Below are positions 34,421 to 48,200 of a DNA stretch of 64,000 bases, piece after piece. The DNA is from Serripes groenlandicus (taxonomy: Eukaryota > Mollusca > Bivalvia > Cardiida > Cardiidae): NCBI GenBank assembly GCA_031761405.1, contig JASEVX010000011.1, positions 18,335,106 to 18,399,105 of the forward strand, written 5' to 3'. The notes beneath the pieces are model-generated. The model saw only the letters and a list, made by a program, of their open reading frames with translations. It searched no databases and was not told the DNA's origin. The position numbers and the translations under genes were made by a program. Each line of letters opens with the position of its first letter. Positions within the stretch are counted from its first letter, which is position 1.

Positions 34421-37400
34421 ATTAAACTAACGGTCATTGGCCTCTGGTACCAAAAGGACCCGGGTTCGAATCCATGATGAGGTTCTGCATTAGAGATTAT
34501 TCACACAAACGGCGCGAGTACTGTTAGTCTGCAGGAAGCAGACATTGGAATAGATAAGTTTTAAACTCAAGGTTCATCTGCTACGCAGCCTGTTGCATGC
34601 GGTAAGGGTTAATAGCTGAAACATGAGTAAGAACTAACATGACCAAAACATAAAACTCCGGCAATTAACCAAGACTTCTTTTCACCTAACATTGTTTCCA
34701 CAACAACTGACTAATGTTACAATGACCTTGACTAATAACAGCAATGTGATTTGGCTCAATTGTGCAACTTACAGAAGAAAGAATATTAACGCTTCAGCGC
34801 CCACAGGCAATATTGAGAGTTTTGCAAACAATGCAGATTTCAGGCGAGTCAGCTCGTAACGAAATGTCTTACCTAAAATCAGCATTGTTTGCCTTTTAGT
34901 TACGAAAATAGTCCGAAACTTCATAAATTGAGAAAAATTTCAAACTTAATATGATTGTTTTAGTTGTTTAGCTTGGATCGTCGTTAGAATGGGTTAATAT
35001 TATTCTACATAAATATATCAAGAAGAAAATCACGGACAAGAAGATCTGAAGAACAAATGCCACAAGAACAAAACAAATGAAAAGCAAACTACCTGTAATT
35101 CTGATATACTTAATCCTGATGTTACTGATTTTCCCACACTGATAAACGTGTCAAGATGATGATGAATGACCAGTTGATCTGGAGGAGAACATTGCTGTGA
35201 ACTATGAGCCACCAGAAGAGGGTAATTATCAGAGTCAAGACAAAGGGGTAACTAATCCTTACCCCACAATGTCTCTTGTATTGCAAACAACAAGTATAAT
35301 GTTGAAGTGCTGGCTGCTTTGATAACACTATGTTAAAGAGTCATAAGCTTAAATATAAACTGGAAGTATCATTATAATAATGAATTGAAAACATTCTGTG
35401 AAAGACGGTAAATTGCTCACGTTTAGACATTTTTTCTTGCAATGTTTTCAAGGTGCCCCTGTCACAAGGCAATGAAATGCAATCCATATCAGGCCGAGGT
35501 TTCATTCTTATTTGAACTCTCAAAAGGTTTATATATTAAAAAGTAATGTCTCATTTAGTAACATAGCATGATAGGGTCTGAGTGCAACATAGTTGAAATA
35601 ATATCCCAGTTTAACTGAATCTTTTATTATTTAGGCCTCTGATCTTACATTATGACATTTATTTTGTATGTCGTGGTAAACAAAGGATTTATCTCTGATG
35701 TGTAAAAGTAATCTTAAACAGAAAGGGTTTGTTAATGGACAACATTTCTTTTATAAAGTATTTACCTTTATAAGAATTACTTATAGAGGTTGAAATGTTT
35801 CATGAGGACATTTTGCAATAAAAAGAATTGCAGCATTGCAAACGATTTCTTTAAATAATTGTAAGGAAACATATGTACTTGTACATCTCTGTTAATTGAT
35901 CTGTATTAGTGATTTACTTCTGATTTATTGTAGAAATGTGTGAGTATGCCAAGTGGATTGGCATAGACCTGATACAGAAACACTACCTATGTTTATAGCC
36001 AGAGGAATAAATGCCCCACTACCAGAACACTGGAAACCATGGTAAGTGCAAATTCAACATGGGCCAGTCAAGTCAAGCCAGGATAACTACTCTGTACTGC
36101 AATAACAGCTTTCTACTTTTAAAAAGAAATGCACTGATCTAAAATAATTGCTATTTACTTAAGAATTAAAACTCTGTTCTGAAATAAATGTTCACTCTGG
36201 AGTTATCAACTACACCCAGCTGGGCCATTCAGTTTTAGCTCCAAAATGGATGTTTTTTGTCTCAAATATGGCTATAGTAAAACTTTTTAATTATCCTCTC
36301 CTCCGAAAGGTATAGTGCATTATAATATTTAAATGATGCTTTGGTGATCTTACGAATTTCTTTCAAGCAAATCTTAATGAATCTAAAAGAATGGTCGCCA
36401 ATCGGCAGGGCTGATTTGCCTTAAGATATAGTTATTAATTGTTATCTAATAGCAGTGGAGCGATACTGGCGTTTCAATAAATGACAAAGGTCATGATTGA
36501 ATAGTGTCACTTGTTTTCCACTTTCAGCTTTAATGGTCTATATGGTAAGTATTAAGTTGCCTGTATGAGTATTAAATGGATAACTAATGCCAGAAAGCTA
36601 GAAAGCACATATAAAATGTATAGCCCATCGTAAATAACATCAAAATTGCATTAATTTAAATCAATCATCTAAAAGAAGTCCTTGTATAACGTAACAGCTT
36701 TGACTATTTCAGCCAAGATCCCAATAAGGACATATATACTTCAACTTTCCACAGGAGAGACTAGCTGGGACCATCCCTGTGATGAGATCTACACACAAAT
36801 GTCATTGAGGAAAGGGAGAAATATAGGAAAGCTCCACAAAGTAAGGAAATAGTTTTTTCGTATTGTCAGCCTCGGCATGATACTCTTAGTCTTTTCTTCT
36901 CTGTTGTATATCCATCCAATCATTTGTCAATCACTCTTCTATTCTCTGTTGTATATCCATCAAGCATTTGTCCATCACTATGTGTAGTATATCCATCCAA
37001 TCATTTGTCCATCACACTTCTCTTCTCTGTTCTATATCCATCCCAGCATTTGTTCCATCACACTTCTCTTCTCTGTTCTATATCCATCCAAGCATTTGTC
37101 CATTCACACTTCTCTTCTCTGATTTATATCCATCCAATCGTTTGTTCATCACAATTACAGTTGCTGATATTTGGCTGACGACACTGTTAAACCTGGTAAG
37201 ATGATGATCAATGAACAGGTTGATTCTGAAGAGGACTATTATGAAACTATGAGCCAACAGAAGATGGTAATTATCAGAGTTCTAGACAAAGATGGTTATC
37301 TAAACCTTACTCCGCAATGGGCAGGCTGATCTGGGTCGATACATTACGCAGGGGCCATAATGTGGTTTTCTCTCGGACGGCTCCCATGTTGTGTGTACTC

Positions 37401-38256
37401 AAAGAATCGGCTCAGTGAGGCGATTCTTATGATTACTGACAACATAGGGTTTTAAAGGTCAAATAAAGACTTGAGAATATGAGGTTCGACGTAGGGCTGT
37501 AGTTCATGCCCTTAAGCTTCAAAATACCTGGGAGTATAAGTTTAAGTGCTGTCTGCGTTGATTACATCTATGTTAAAGAGTACATTAGCTTAACAAAACT
37601 GGAAGTATCATTCATAATATGAATTGAAAACATTCTGTGAAAGGTGGCAAAATGCTCACTTTTAGGCATTTTTCCCCGCAATGTTTTCAAAGTGCCCCTG
37701 TCACAAGGGAATGAAATGCTATCCATATCATCCAAGGGTTGATTCTTTATTTGACCTCTTTAAACCATCCCTGTGATGATTTCTACAAACAAATGGTCAT
37801 TAAGGAAAGGATAAATATAAGAGAGCTCCACAACGTAAGGAATATTTTGTGTATAGTTATCCTCTTCATTGGTCTTCTCTTCTCAGTTGGCTACGGTCAT
37901 GGTGGAGTAACCCTTGGGTAAGGCACAATTTCTAGCCTTGTAATGTTTGTTTACCAGAGATAATAAAAAGTGAACTGTCGCCGTGATATAACTGAACTAT
38001 GTTGAAAAACACAATAAGCAAAACTTCTCTGTGTATATCCATCCAATTGTTGTCCATCACACTCCTCGTCTCTGTTGTATATCCATCCAAGCATTTGTCC
38101 ATCACGATGTTCTTCTCTGTTTGTATATCCATCCAAGCATTTGTCCTTGTTATTCTCTCTACTAGTATATCAAGCCAAGCATTTGTCCACCACAGTTCTC
38201 TCTCTGGTGTATATCCATCTAAGCATCACACTTCTATTCTCTGTTGTATATCCATC
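34421..38256. other. unmerged contig end duplicating 38457-42357
   Basis: This stretch matches 38457-42357 base for base apart from scattered one-base gains and losses, mainly in homopolymers, and it stops exactly at the N run. The right copy keeps the exons in frame while this one breaks them. It is best read as the unpolished end of a contig overlapping the next contig. Confidence 0.85.
35155..37266 (+). pseudogene. CEP164: CEP164 exons A0, B1, C1, A1, low-quality duplicate
   Basis: Exon images at 35155-35221, 35934-36041, 36713-36840 and 37161-37266 correspond to the exons at 39198-41350. They carry single-base deletions or insertions that break frame (for example a missing C in GATCCTGGAG at 35178). 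These are probably sequencing errors, not real mutations. Confidence 0.75.
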
Positions 38257-38456
38257 NNNNNNNNNNNNNNNNNNNNNNNNNNNNNNNNNNNNNNNNNNNN
38301 NNNNNNNNNNNNNNNNNNNNNNNNNNNNNNNNNNNNNNNNNNNNNNNNNNNNNNNNNNNNNNNNNNNNNNNNNNNNNNNNNNNNNNNNNNNNNNNNNNNN
38401 NNNNNNNNNNNNNNNNNNNNNNNNNNNNNNNNNNNNNNNNNNNNNNNNNNNNNNNN
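38257..38456. other. assembly gap, exactly 200 N
   Basis: A fixed-length run of N, so a scaffolding gap of unknown true size. Given the flanking overlap its true size may be negative. Confidence 0.98.
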
Positions 38457-38605
38457 ATTAAACTAACGGTCATTGGCCTCTGGTACAAAGGACCCGGGTT
38501 CGAATCCCATGATGAGGGTTCTGCATTAGAGATATTTCCACACAAACGGCGCGAGTACTGGTTTAGTCTGCAGGAAGCAGACATTGGAATAGATAAGTTT
38601 TAAAC
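38457..38605 (+). mobile_element. tRNA-derived SINE at the start of the right contig
   Basis: Head GGCCTCTGGTACAAAGGACC, GGGTTCGAATCCC, then CACACAAACGGCGCGAGTAC. Same as 34421-34570. Confidence 0.7.
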
Positions 38606-39197
38606 TCAAGGTTATCTGCTACGCAGCCTTGTTGCATGCGGTAAGGGTTAATAGCTGGAAACATGAGTAAGAACTAAGCATGACCAAACATAAAACTCCG
38701 GCAATTAACCAAGACTTCTTTTCACCTAACATTGTTTCACAACAACTGACTAATGGTTACAATGACCTTGACTAATAACAGCAATGTGATTTGGCTCAAT
38801 TGTGCAACTTACAGAAGAAAGAATATTAACTCTTTCAGCGCCACAGGCAATATTGAGATTTTGCAAACAATGCAGATTCAGGCGAGTCAGCTCGTAACGA
38901 AATGTCTTACCTAAAATCAGCATTGTTTGCCTTTAGTTACGAAAATAGTCCGAAAACTTTCATAAATTGAGAAAAATTTCAAACTTAATATGATTGTTTT
39001 AGTTGTTTAGCTTGGATCGTCGTTTAGAATGGGTTAATATTATTCTACATAAAATATATCAAGAAGAAAATCACGACAAGAAGATCTGAAGAACAAATGC
39101 CACCAAGAACAAAACAAATGAAAGTCAAACCTACCTGTAATTCTGATATACTTAATCCTGATGTTACTGATTTTCCCACACTGATAAACGTGTCAAG

Positions 39198-39264
39198 ATG
39201 ATGATGAATGACCAGTTGATCCTGGAGGAGAACATTGCTGTGAACTATGAGCCACCAGAAGAGG
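39198..39264 (+). CDS. CEP164: exon A0, original first coding exon
   Basis: ATG at 39198 (two more follow at once); donor GTAATT after 39264; phase 1 out; 22 codons, [20 protein letters not shown] and EE. An in-frame TGA lies about 30 bases upstream with no acceptor AG between, so this exon carries its own start. Most diverged of the A copies. Confidence 0.75.
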
Positions 39265-42200
39265 GTAATTATCAGAGTTCAAGACAAAGGGGGGTAATCT
39301 AATCCTTACCCCACAATGTCTCTTGTATTGCAAACAACAAGTATAATGTTTAAGTGCTGGCTGCTTTGATAACATCTATGTTAAAGAGTACATAAGCTTA
39401 AATATAAAACTGGAAGTATCATTTATAATAATGAATTGAAAACATTCTGTGAAAGACGGTAAATTGCTCACGTTTAGCATTTTTTCTTGCAATGTTTTCA
39501 AGGTGCCCCTGTCACAAGGCAATGAAATGCAATCCATATCAGGCCGAGGGTTTCATTCTTATTTGAACTCTCAAAAGGTTTATATTATTAAAAAGTAATG
39601 TCTCATTTAGTAACATAGCATGATAGGGTCTGAGTGCAACATAGTTGGAAATAATATCCCAGTTTAACTGAATCTTTTTATTATTTAGGCCTCTGATTCT
39701 TACATTATGACATTTATTTTGTATGTCGTTGGTAAACAAAGGATTTTATCTCTGATGTGTAAAAGTAATCTTAAACAGAAAGGGTTTTGTTAATGACAAC
39801 ATTTCTTTTATAAAGTATTTACCTTTATAAGAATTACTTATAGAGGTTGAAATGTTTCATGAGGGACATTTTGCAATAAAAAGAATTGCAGCATTGCAAA
39901 CGATTTCTTTTAAATAATTGTAAGGGAAACATAATGTACTTGTAACATTCTCTGTTAAATTGTATCTGTATTTAGTGATTTACTTCTGATTTATTGTAGA
40001 AATGTGTGAGTATGCCAAGTGGATTGGCATAGACCCTGATACAGAACACTACCTTATGTTTATAGCCAAGAAGGGAATAAATGCCCCACTACCAGAACAC
40101 TGGAAACCATGGTAAGTGCAAATTCAACATGGGCCAGTCAAGTCAAGCCAGGATAACTACTCTGTACTGCAATAACTGCTTTCTACTTTTAAAAAGAAAT
40201 GCACTGATCTAAAATAATTGCTATTTACTTAAGAATTAAAACTCTGTTCTGAAATAAATGTTCACTCCTGGAGTTATCAACTACAACCCAGCTGGGCCAT
40301 TCAGTTTTAGCTCCAAAATGGATGTTTTTTGTCTCAAATAATGGCTATAGTAAAACTTTTAATTATCCTCTCCTCCGAAAGTATAGTGCATTATAATATT
40401 TAAATGATGCTTTGGTGATTCTTTACGAATTTCTTTCAAGCAAATCTTAATGAATCAAAAGGAATGGTCGCCAATCGGCAGGGCTGATTTGCCTTAAGAT
40501 ATAGTTAATTAATTGTTATCTAATAGCAGTGGAGCGATACTGGCGTTTCCAATAAATGACAAAGGTCATGATGAATAGTGTCACTTGTTTTCCACTTTCA
40601 GCTTTAATGGTCTATATGGGTAAGTATTAAGTTGCCTGGTATGAGTATTAAATGGATAACTAATGCCAGAAAGCTAGAAAGCACATATAAAATGTATAGC
40701 CCATCGTAAAATAACATTCAAAATTGCATTAATTTAAATCAATCAATCTAAAAGAAGTCCTGTATTAACGTAACAGCTTTGACTATTTCAGCCAAGATCC
40801 CAATAAGGACATATATTACTTCAACTTTGCCACAGGAGAGACTAGCTGGGACCATCCCTGTGATGAGATCTACACACAAATGGTCATTGAGGAAAGGGAG
40901 AAATATAGGAAAGCTCCACAAAGTAAGGAAATAGTTTTTTCGTATTGTCAGCCTCGGCATGGATACTCTTAGTCTTTTCTTCTCTGTTGTATATCCATCC
41001 AATCATTTGTCAATCACTCTTCTATTCTCTGTTGTATATCCATCCAAGCATTTGTCCATCACTATGTGTAGTATATCCATCCAATCATTTGTCCATCACA
41101 CTTCTCTTCTCTGTTCTATATCCATCCAAGCATTTGTCCATCACACTTCTCTTCTCTGTTCTATATCCATCCAAGCATTTGTCCATCACACTTCTCTTCT
41201 CTGATTTATATCCATCCAATCGTTTGTTCATCACAATTACAGTTGCTGATATTTTGGCTGACGACACTGTTAAACCTGGTAAGATGATGATCAATGAACA
41301 GTTGATTCTGAAGGAGGACTATTATGAGAACTATGAGCCAACAGAAGATGGTAATTATCAGAGTTCTAGACAAAGATTGGTTATCTAAACCTTACTCCGC
41401 AATGGGCAGGCTGATCTGGGTCGATACATTACGCAGGGGCCATAATGTTGGTTTTCTCTCGGGACGGCTCCCATGTTGTGTGTACTCAAAAGAATCGGCT
41501 CAGTGAGGCGATTCTTATGATTACTGACAACATAGGGTTTAAAGGTCAAATAAAGACTTGAGAATATGAGGTTCGACGTAAGGGCTGTAGTTCATGCCCT
41601 TAAAGCTTCAAAATACCTGGGAGTATAATGTTTAAGTGCTGTCTGCGTTGATTACATCTATGTTAAAGAGTACATTAGCTTAACAAAACTGGAAGTATCA
41701 TTCATAATAATGAATTGAAAACATTCTGTGAAAGGTGGCAAAATGCTCACTTTTAGCATTTTTCCCCGCAATGTTTTCAAAGTGCCCCTGTCACAAGGGA
41801 ATGAAATGCTATCCATATCAATCCAAGGGTTTGATTCTTATTTGACCTCTTAAACCATCCCTGTGATGATTTCTACAAACAAATGGTCATTAAGGAAAGG
41901 GATAAATATAAGAGAGCTCCACAACGTAAGGAAATATTTTGTGTATAGTTATCCTCTTCATTGAGTCTTCTCTTCTCAGTTGGCTACGGTCATGGTGGAG
42001 TACCCTTGGGTAAGGCACATTTTCTAGCCTTGTACTGGTTTGTTTACCCAGAGATAATAAATAAGTGAACTGTCGCCGTGATATAACTGAACTAATGTTG
42101 AAAACACCAATAAAGCAAAACTTCTCTGTTGTATATCCATCCAATTGTTTGTCCATCACACTCCTCTTCTCTGTTGTATATCCATCCAAGCATTTGTCCA

Positions 42201-45200
42201 TCACGATGTTCTTCTCTGTTGTATATCCATCCAAGCATTTGTCCCTTGTTATTCTCTTCTACTAGTATATCAAGCCAAGCATTTGTCCACCACAGTTCTC
42301 TTCTCTGGTGTATATCCATCTAAGCATCACACTTCTATTCTCTGTTGTATATCCATCCAATCGTTTGTCTCTCTCACTTCTCTTCTCTGTTGTTTGTCCA
42401 TCCGATCAGTTGTCCATCACACTTCTCTTATCTGTTGTATATCCATCCAATCATTCGTCCATCACACTTCTCTTATCTGTTGTATATCCACCCAATCATT
42501 TTTCCACTACACTTCTCTTCCCTGTTGTATATCCATCCTATCGTGTGTTCATCACACTTCTCTTATCTTACGATGTTCTTCTCTGTTGTATATCAATCCA
42601 AGCATTTGTCCCTCGTTATTCTCTTCTACTAGTATATCAAGCCAAGCATTTGTCCACCACAGTTCTCTTCTCTGGTGTATATCCATCTAAGCATCACACT
42701 TCTATTCTCTGTTGTATATCCATCCAATCGTTTGTCTCTCTCACTTCTCTTCTCTGTTGTTTGTCCATCCGATCAGTTGTCCATCACACTTCTCTTATCT
42801 GTTGTATATCCATCCAATCATTCGTCCATCACACTTCTCTTATCTGTTGTATATCCATCCAATCATTTTTTCACTACACTTCTCTTACCTGTTGTATATC
42901 CATCCTATCGTGTGTTCATCACACTTCTTTCTCTTATCTGTTGTATATCCATCCAAGTATTCGTCCATCACCCTTCTCTTCTCTGTTTAATACCCATCGA
43001 ATCATTTGTCCATCACACTTCTCTTAGCAATCGTTTGTCCATCACACTTATCCTCTCTGGTGTTTATTCATCTAATGATTTGTTCATTTAACTTCTTTTG
43101 TCTGCTGTATATCCATCCAATCATTTGTCCATGACACTTCTCTTCTCTGTTGTATATCCGTCTAATTATTTGTCCATTACACTTCTCCTCTGTGGTGTGT
43201 ATCCATCTAATCATGTGTCCATTACACTTCTCCTCTGTGTTGTATATACATCGAATCATTTGTCCATCACACTTCTCTTCTCTTTTGTATATCCATCCAA
43301 TCATTTGTCCATCACTATTCTCTTATCTGTTGTGTATCTATCCAATCATTCGCCATCACACTGCTCTTCTCTGTTGTATATCCACCCAATCATTTATCCA
43401 TCACACTTCTCTGCTCTGCTGTATATCCATCAGTGGTATATCCATCCAAAAATGTGTTCATCACACTTCTCTTCTCTGTTTTAATCATTTGTCCATGTCA
43501 CTTCTCTTCGCTGTTGTATATCCATCCAAAAATGTGTCCATCACATTTCTCTTCTCTGTTGTATATCCATCCAATCATTTGTCAATCAAACTTCTCTTGT
43601 CTATTGTATATAAATCAAATCGTGTGTCCATCACACTTCTTTTGTCTGTTGTATATGCATTCAGTCAGTTATCCATCACACTTCTCTTTTCTGTTGTATA
43701 TCTATCCAACCGTTTGTCCATCACAATTCTCTGCTGTGTTGTTTATCAATCCAATCGTTTGTTCATCACAGTTCCACTTGCTGATAGTTTGGCTGACGAC
43801 ACTATTAAACCTGTCAAGATGATTACCAATGAACAGTTGATTCTGGAGGAGGACTATGATGAGAACTATGAGCCAACAGAAGATGGTAATTATCAGAGTT
43901 CTAAACCAAGATGGGTAATCTAAACCTTACTCCGCAATGTCTCTGTTATTGCAATCAAAACCCTTATAATAATTGAGCCGTCCCACGAGAAAACTAACAT
44001 TACGGTCTCTATGGTATGTATCGACCCGGATCAGCTAAAGCATGCCGCACATGCTTACCCAGTCAGACACTTTTAGCTAGGATTTTCTGTTTCAGGAATC
44101 ATAACTCTATACCTCTATCCCCCTGATACGGAATGTATCGGCCCGCATAAGTATGCACGGACTGCGCAGGCTGATCTGGGTCGATATACGCAGAGGCCAT
44201 AATGTTGGTTTTCCCGCGGGGCGGCTCCCATGTTTTGTGTTCTCAAAAGAGCCAGCCCGGTGAGACAAATAGTGTGAGTACCTGCAACATTGGGTTTAAA
44301 GGTAAAATAAAGATGTACGAATATTCTACGTCTGTAAGGGCTGTAGTTCATTCCCTTAAACCTTCACAATACCTGGAAGTATAATGTTTAAGTTCTGTCT
44401 GCTTTGATAACATCTATGTTTAAGAGTACATTAGCTAAAGAGAAAACTTGAAGTATCATTCATAATAATGAATTGAAAACATTCTGTGAAAGGCGGTAAA
44501 TTCCTCACGTATAGCATTTTTTCCTGCAATGATTTCAAAGAGCCCCTTTACAAGGGAATGTAATCAATCCATATCAGGCCGACGGTCTAATTCTTATTTA
44601 ACCTTCAAAAAGGTTTATTTTATCTACTTAAATGATGAATCCTGTCCAACGTTGATTCTTAGACCCTTAAACCATGTTGTGTGGGTACATATTTAAAAGA
44701 AATATCTCATTTAGTACACAAAACATAGCATGCTAGGGTCTGAGTACAACATAGTTGGAATAATATCCAGTTTAACTGTATTTTTTTTTATTTAGATGTT
44801 AATATTCTTACATAATGACATTTATTTTGTATGTCAAATATTTACGTTTATAAATAATAATTTGTTCTCACATAGGTTGAAATGTTTCAGTAGGGACATT
44901 TTGCAATAAAAAGAATTGCAGCATTGCCAACGATTTAGCTTAAATAATAAGGGAAATGTCGTACTGTCATCATAATGTACTTGTAACATTCTCTGTTAAA
45001 TTGTATCTGTATTTAGTGATTTACTTCTGATTTATTGTAGAAATGTGTGAGTATGCCAAGTGGATTGGCATAGACCCTGATACAGAACACTACCTTATGT
45101 TTATAGCCAAGGAGGGAATAAATGCCCCACTACCAGAACACTGGAAACCATGGTAAGTGCAAATTCAACATGGGCCAGTCAAGTCAAGCCTGTATAACTA

Positions 45201-48200
45201 CTCTGTACTGCAATAACTGCTTTCTACTTTTAAAAAAATGCACTGATCTAAAATAATTGCTCTTCACTTTAGACTTAAAATTCTGTTCTAAAATAAATGT
45301 TCATTCCGGGGGTTATTAATTACAACCCAGCCGGGTCATTCATTTTTTAGCCCCAAAATGGATGATTGTTGTCTCATAGAATAGCTAAATAGCTGATTTG
45401 CCTTAAACTATAGTTATTTAATTGTTAATTAATAGCAGCTGAGCGATACTGGTCCTCTTGAGCCTCTTGTTTCCAATACATGACAAAAGTCATGATGAAT
45501 AGCGTCACTGGTTTTCCACTATCAGCTTAAATGGTTGATGTGGGTAAGTATCACGTTGCCTGGTAATAATTGTATGAATAATTAATGCGAGAAAGCAATA
45601 AATCACATATAAAGTGTACTGCCCATCGTGAAATAACATTCAAAATTGTAACAAATTGCAATCAAGCAATCTAAAAGAAATCCTGTATTTACGTAACTGC
45701 TTTGACTATTTCAGCCAAGATCCCAAGAAGGACATATATTACTTCAACTTTGCCACAGGGGAGACTAGCTGGGACCATCCCTGTGATGAGATCTACACAA
45801 AAATGGTCATTGAAGAAAGGGAGAAATATAGGAAAGCTCCACAAAGTAAGAAATAGTTGTAGTATTGTCAGTCTCGGCATGGAGACTCTTAGTCTTCTCT
45901 TCTCTGTTGTATATCCATCCAATAATTTGCCCATCACTCTCTGTAGTATATCCATCCAATCATTTGTCCATCACACTTCTCTTCTCTGTTTTGTATCCAT
46001 CCAATCGATTGTTCATCACAATTACAGATGCTGATACTTTGGCTGACGACACTGTTAAACCTGTCAAGATGATGGTCAATGAACAGCTGATTCTGGAGGA
46101 GGACTATGAGCCAACAGAAGATGGTAATTATCTGAGTTCTAGACAAAGATAGGTACTCTAATTGAGCCGTCCCTCGAGAAAACCAACATTATGGATTCTG
46201 CGTAATGTACGAGGGTATAGCCAGAAATTCGCGGAATTGTTCAATAAAATTAAAACCTTTGGCAGCATGTCTTAAAAACATTCATACAATAATCATAAGC
46301 TAATTTGTAATGCGGAAGGCTGATTTCACCGTATAGCATGAAATAATGGCAATAGTTTTTGTATTGTCAGTCTCGGCATGGAGACTCTTAGTCTTCTCTT
46401 TTCTGTTGTATATCTATCCAATCATTTGTCAATCACACTTCTATTCTCTGTTGTATATCCATCCAAGCATTTGTCCATCACTCTTTGTAGTATATCCATC
46501 CAATCATTGGTCCATCACACTCCTCTTCTCTGCTGTATATCCACCCAAGCATTTGTCCACCAATCTCTGTAGTATATCCATCTAATCATTTGTCCATCAC
46601 ACTTCTCTTCTCTGTAGTATATCCATCAAAGCATTTGTCCATCATGTTTCTCTTCTCTGATTTATATCCATCCAATCGATTGTCCATCACAATTACAGTA
46701 GCTGATATTTTGGCAGACGACACTCTTAAACCTGTCAAGCTGATGATCAATGAACAGTTGATCCTGGAGGAGGACTATGATGAGAAATATGAGCCAACAG
46801 AAGATGGTAATAATCAGAGTTCTAGACACAGATTGGTTATCTAAACCTTACCCCACAATGTGCAGGCTGATCTGGGTCGATACATTACGCAGGGGCCATA
46901 ATGTTGGTTTTCTCGCGGGACGGCTCAAATGTTGTGTGTACTCAAAAGAACCGGCTCAGTGAGACAATTCATATGAGTTCCCGCAACATAGGGTTTAAAG
47001 GCTGTAGTTAATGCCCTTAAACCTTCGAAATACCTGAAGTATAACATCTATGCTAAAGAGTACACTAGCTTTAAAAAACAACTAGAAGTATCATTCATAA
47101 TAATGAATTGAAAATATTTTGTGAAAGGTGACAAAAAGCTCACTTTTAGCATTTTTTCTTGCAATGTTTTCAAAGTGCCCCTGTCACAAGGGAATGAAAT
47201 GCAATTCATATACATCCGAGGGTTTCATTCTTATTTGACCTCTAAAAAGTTTTTTTTAATCTTCTGAACTTATGAATCCTGTCCAACTTTGGTCCATATT
47301 AGACCCTCAAAGCATGATGTGTGGGTACATATTCAAAATATCATTTAGTACTCATAACATAGCATGCTAGTCCGAGTACAACATAGTTGGAATAATATCC
47401 AGTTTCATATAGGCCTCTGATTTTGATGTTAATATTCTTACATTATGACATTTATTTTGTATGTCGTTGGTCAACAAAGGTTTTTATCTCTGATGAGTAA
47501 AGGTGATCTTAAACAGAGAAGGTTTTGTTAATGACAACATTTCTTTTATAAAATATTTACCTTTATAAATAATAATTTGTTTTCACAGAGGTTGAAATGT
47601 TTCAGTTGGGACATTTTGCAATAAAAAGAATTACAGCATTGCAAAAGATTTCTTTTAAATAACTGTAAGGGGAACATAATGTGCTTGTAATATTCTCTGT
47701 TAAATTGTATCTGTATTAGTGATTTTCCTCTGATTTATTGTAGAAATGTGTGAGTATGCCCAGTGGATTGGCATAGACCCTGATACAGAACACTACCTTA
47801 TGTTTATAGCCAAGGAGGGAATAAATGCCCCACTACCAGAATACTGGAAACCATGGTAAGTGCAAATCCAACATGGGCCAGTCAAGTCAAGCCAGTATGA
47901 CTACTCTGTACTGCAATAACTGCTTTCTACTTTAAAAAAAATATGCACTGATCTAAAATAATTGCTCTTTACTTAAGATTTAAAATTGTGTTCTAAAATA
48001 AATGTTCATTCCGGAGGTTATTAATTACAACCCAGCTGGGCCATTCATTTTTTAGCTCCAAAATGGATGATTATTGTCTCATATAATGGCTATAGTAAAA
48101 CTGTTAATAATCCTCTCCTCTGAAAGTATAGTGCTGATTTTTAAAAAATAATTGTTCAAATGTTCCTTTGGTGATTCTCTACGAATTTCCTACAAGCAAA

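Noticed and set aside
34421..38256. A further real CEP164 cassette set
   Set aside because: Matches 38457-42357 throughout, introns included, with only error-type differences, and stops at the N run.
42145..43027. Open frames of up to about 240 codons across the 45-bp repeat, taken as independent genes
   Set aside because: The period is a multiple of three and the unit lacks stops, so open frames are expected in several frames. Only the possible link to exon A is kept, as a finding.
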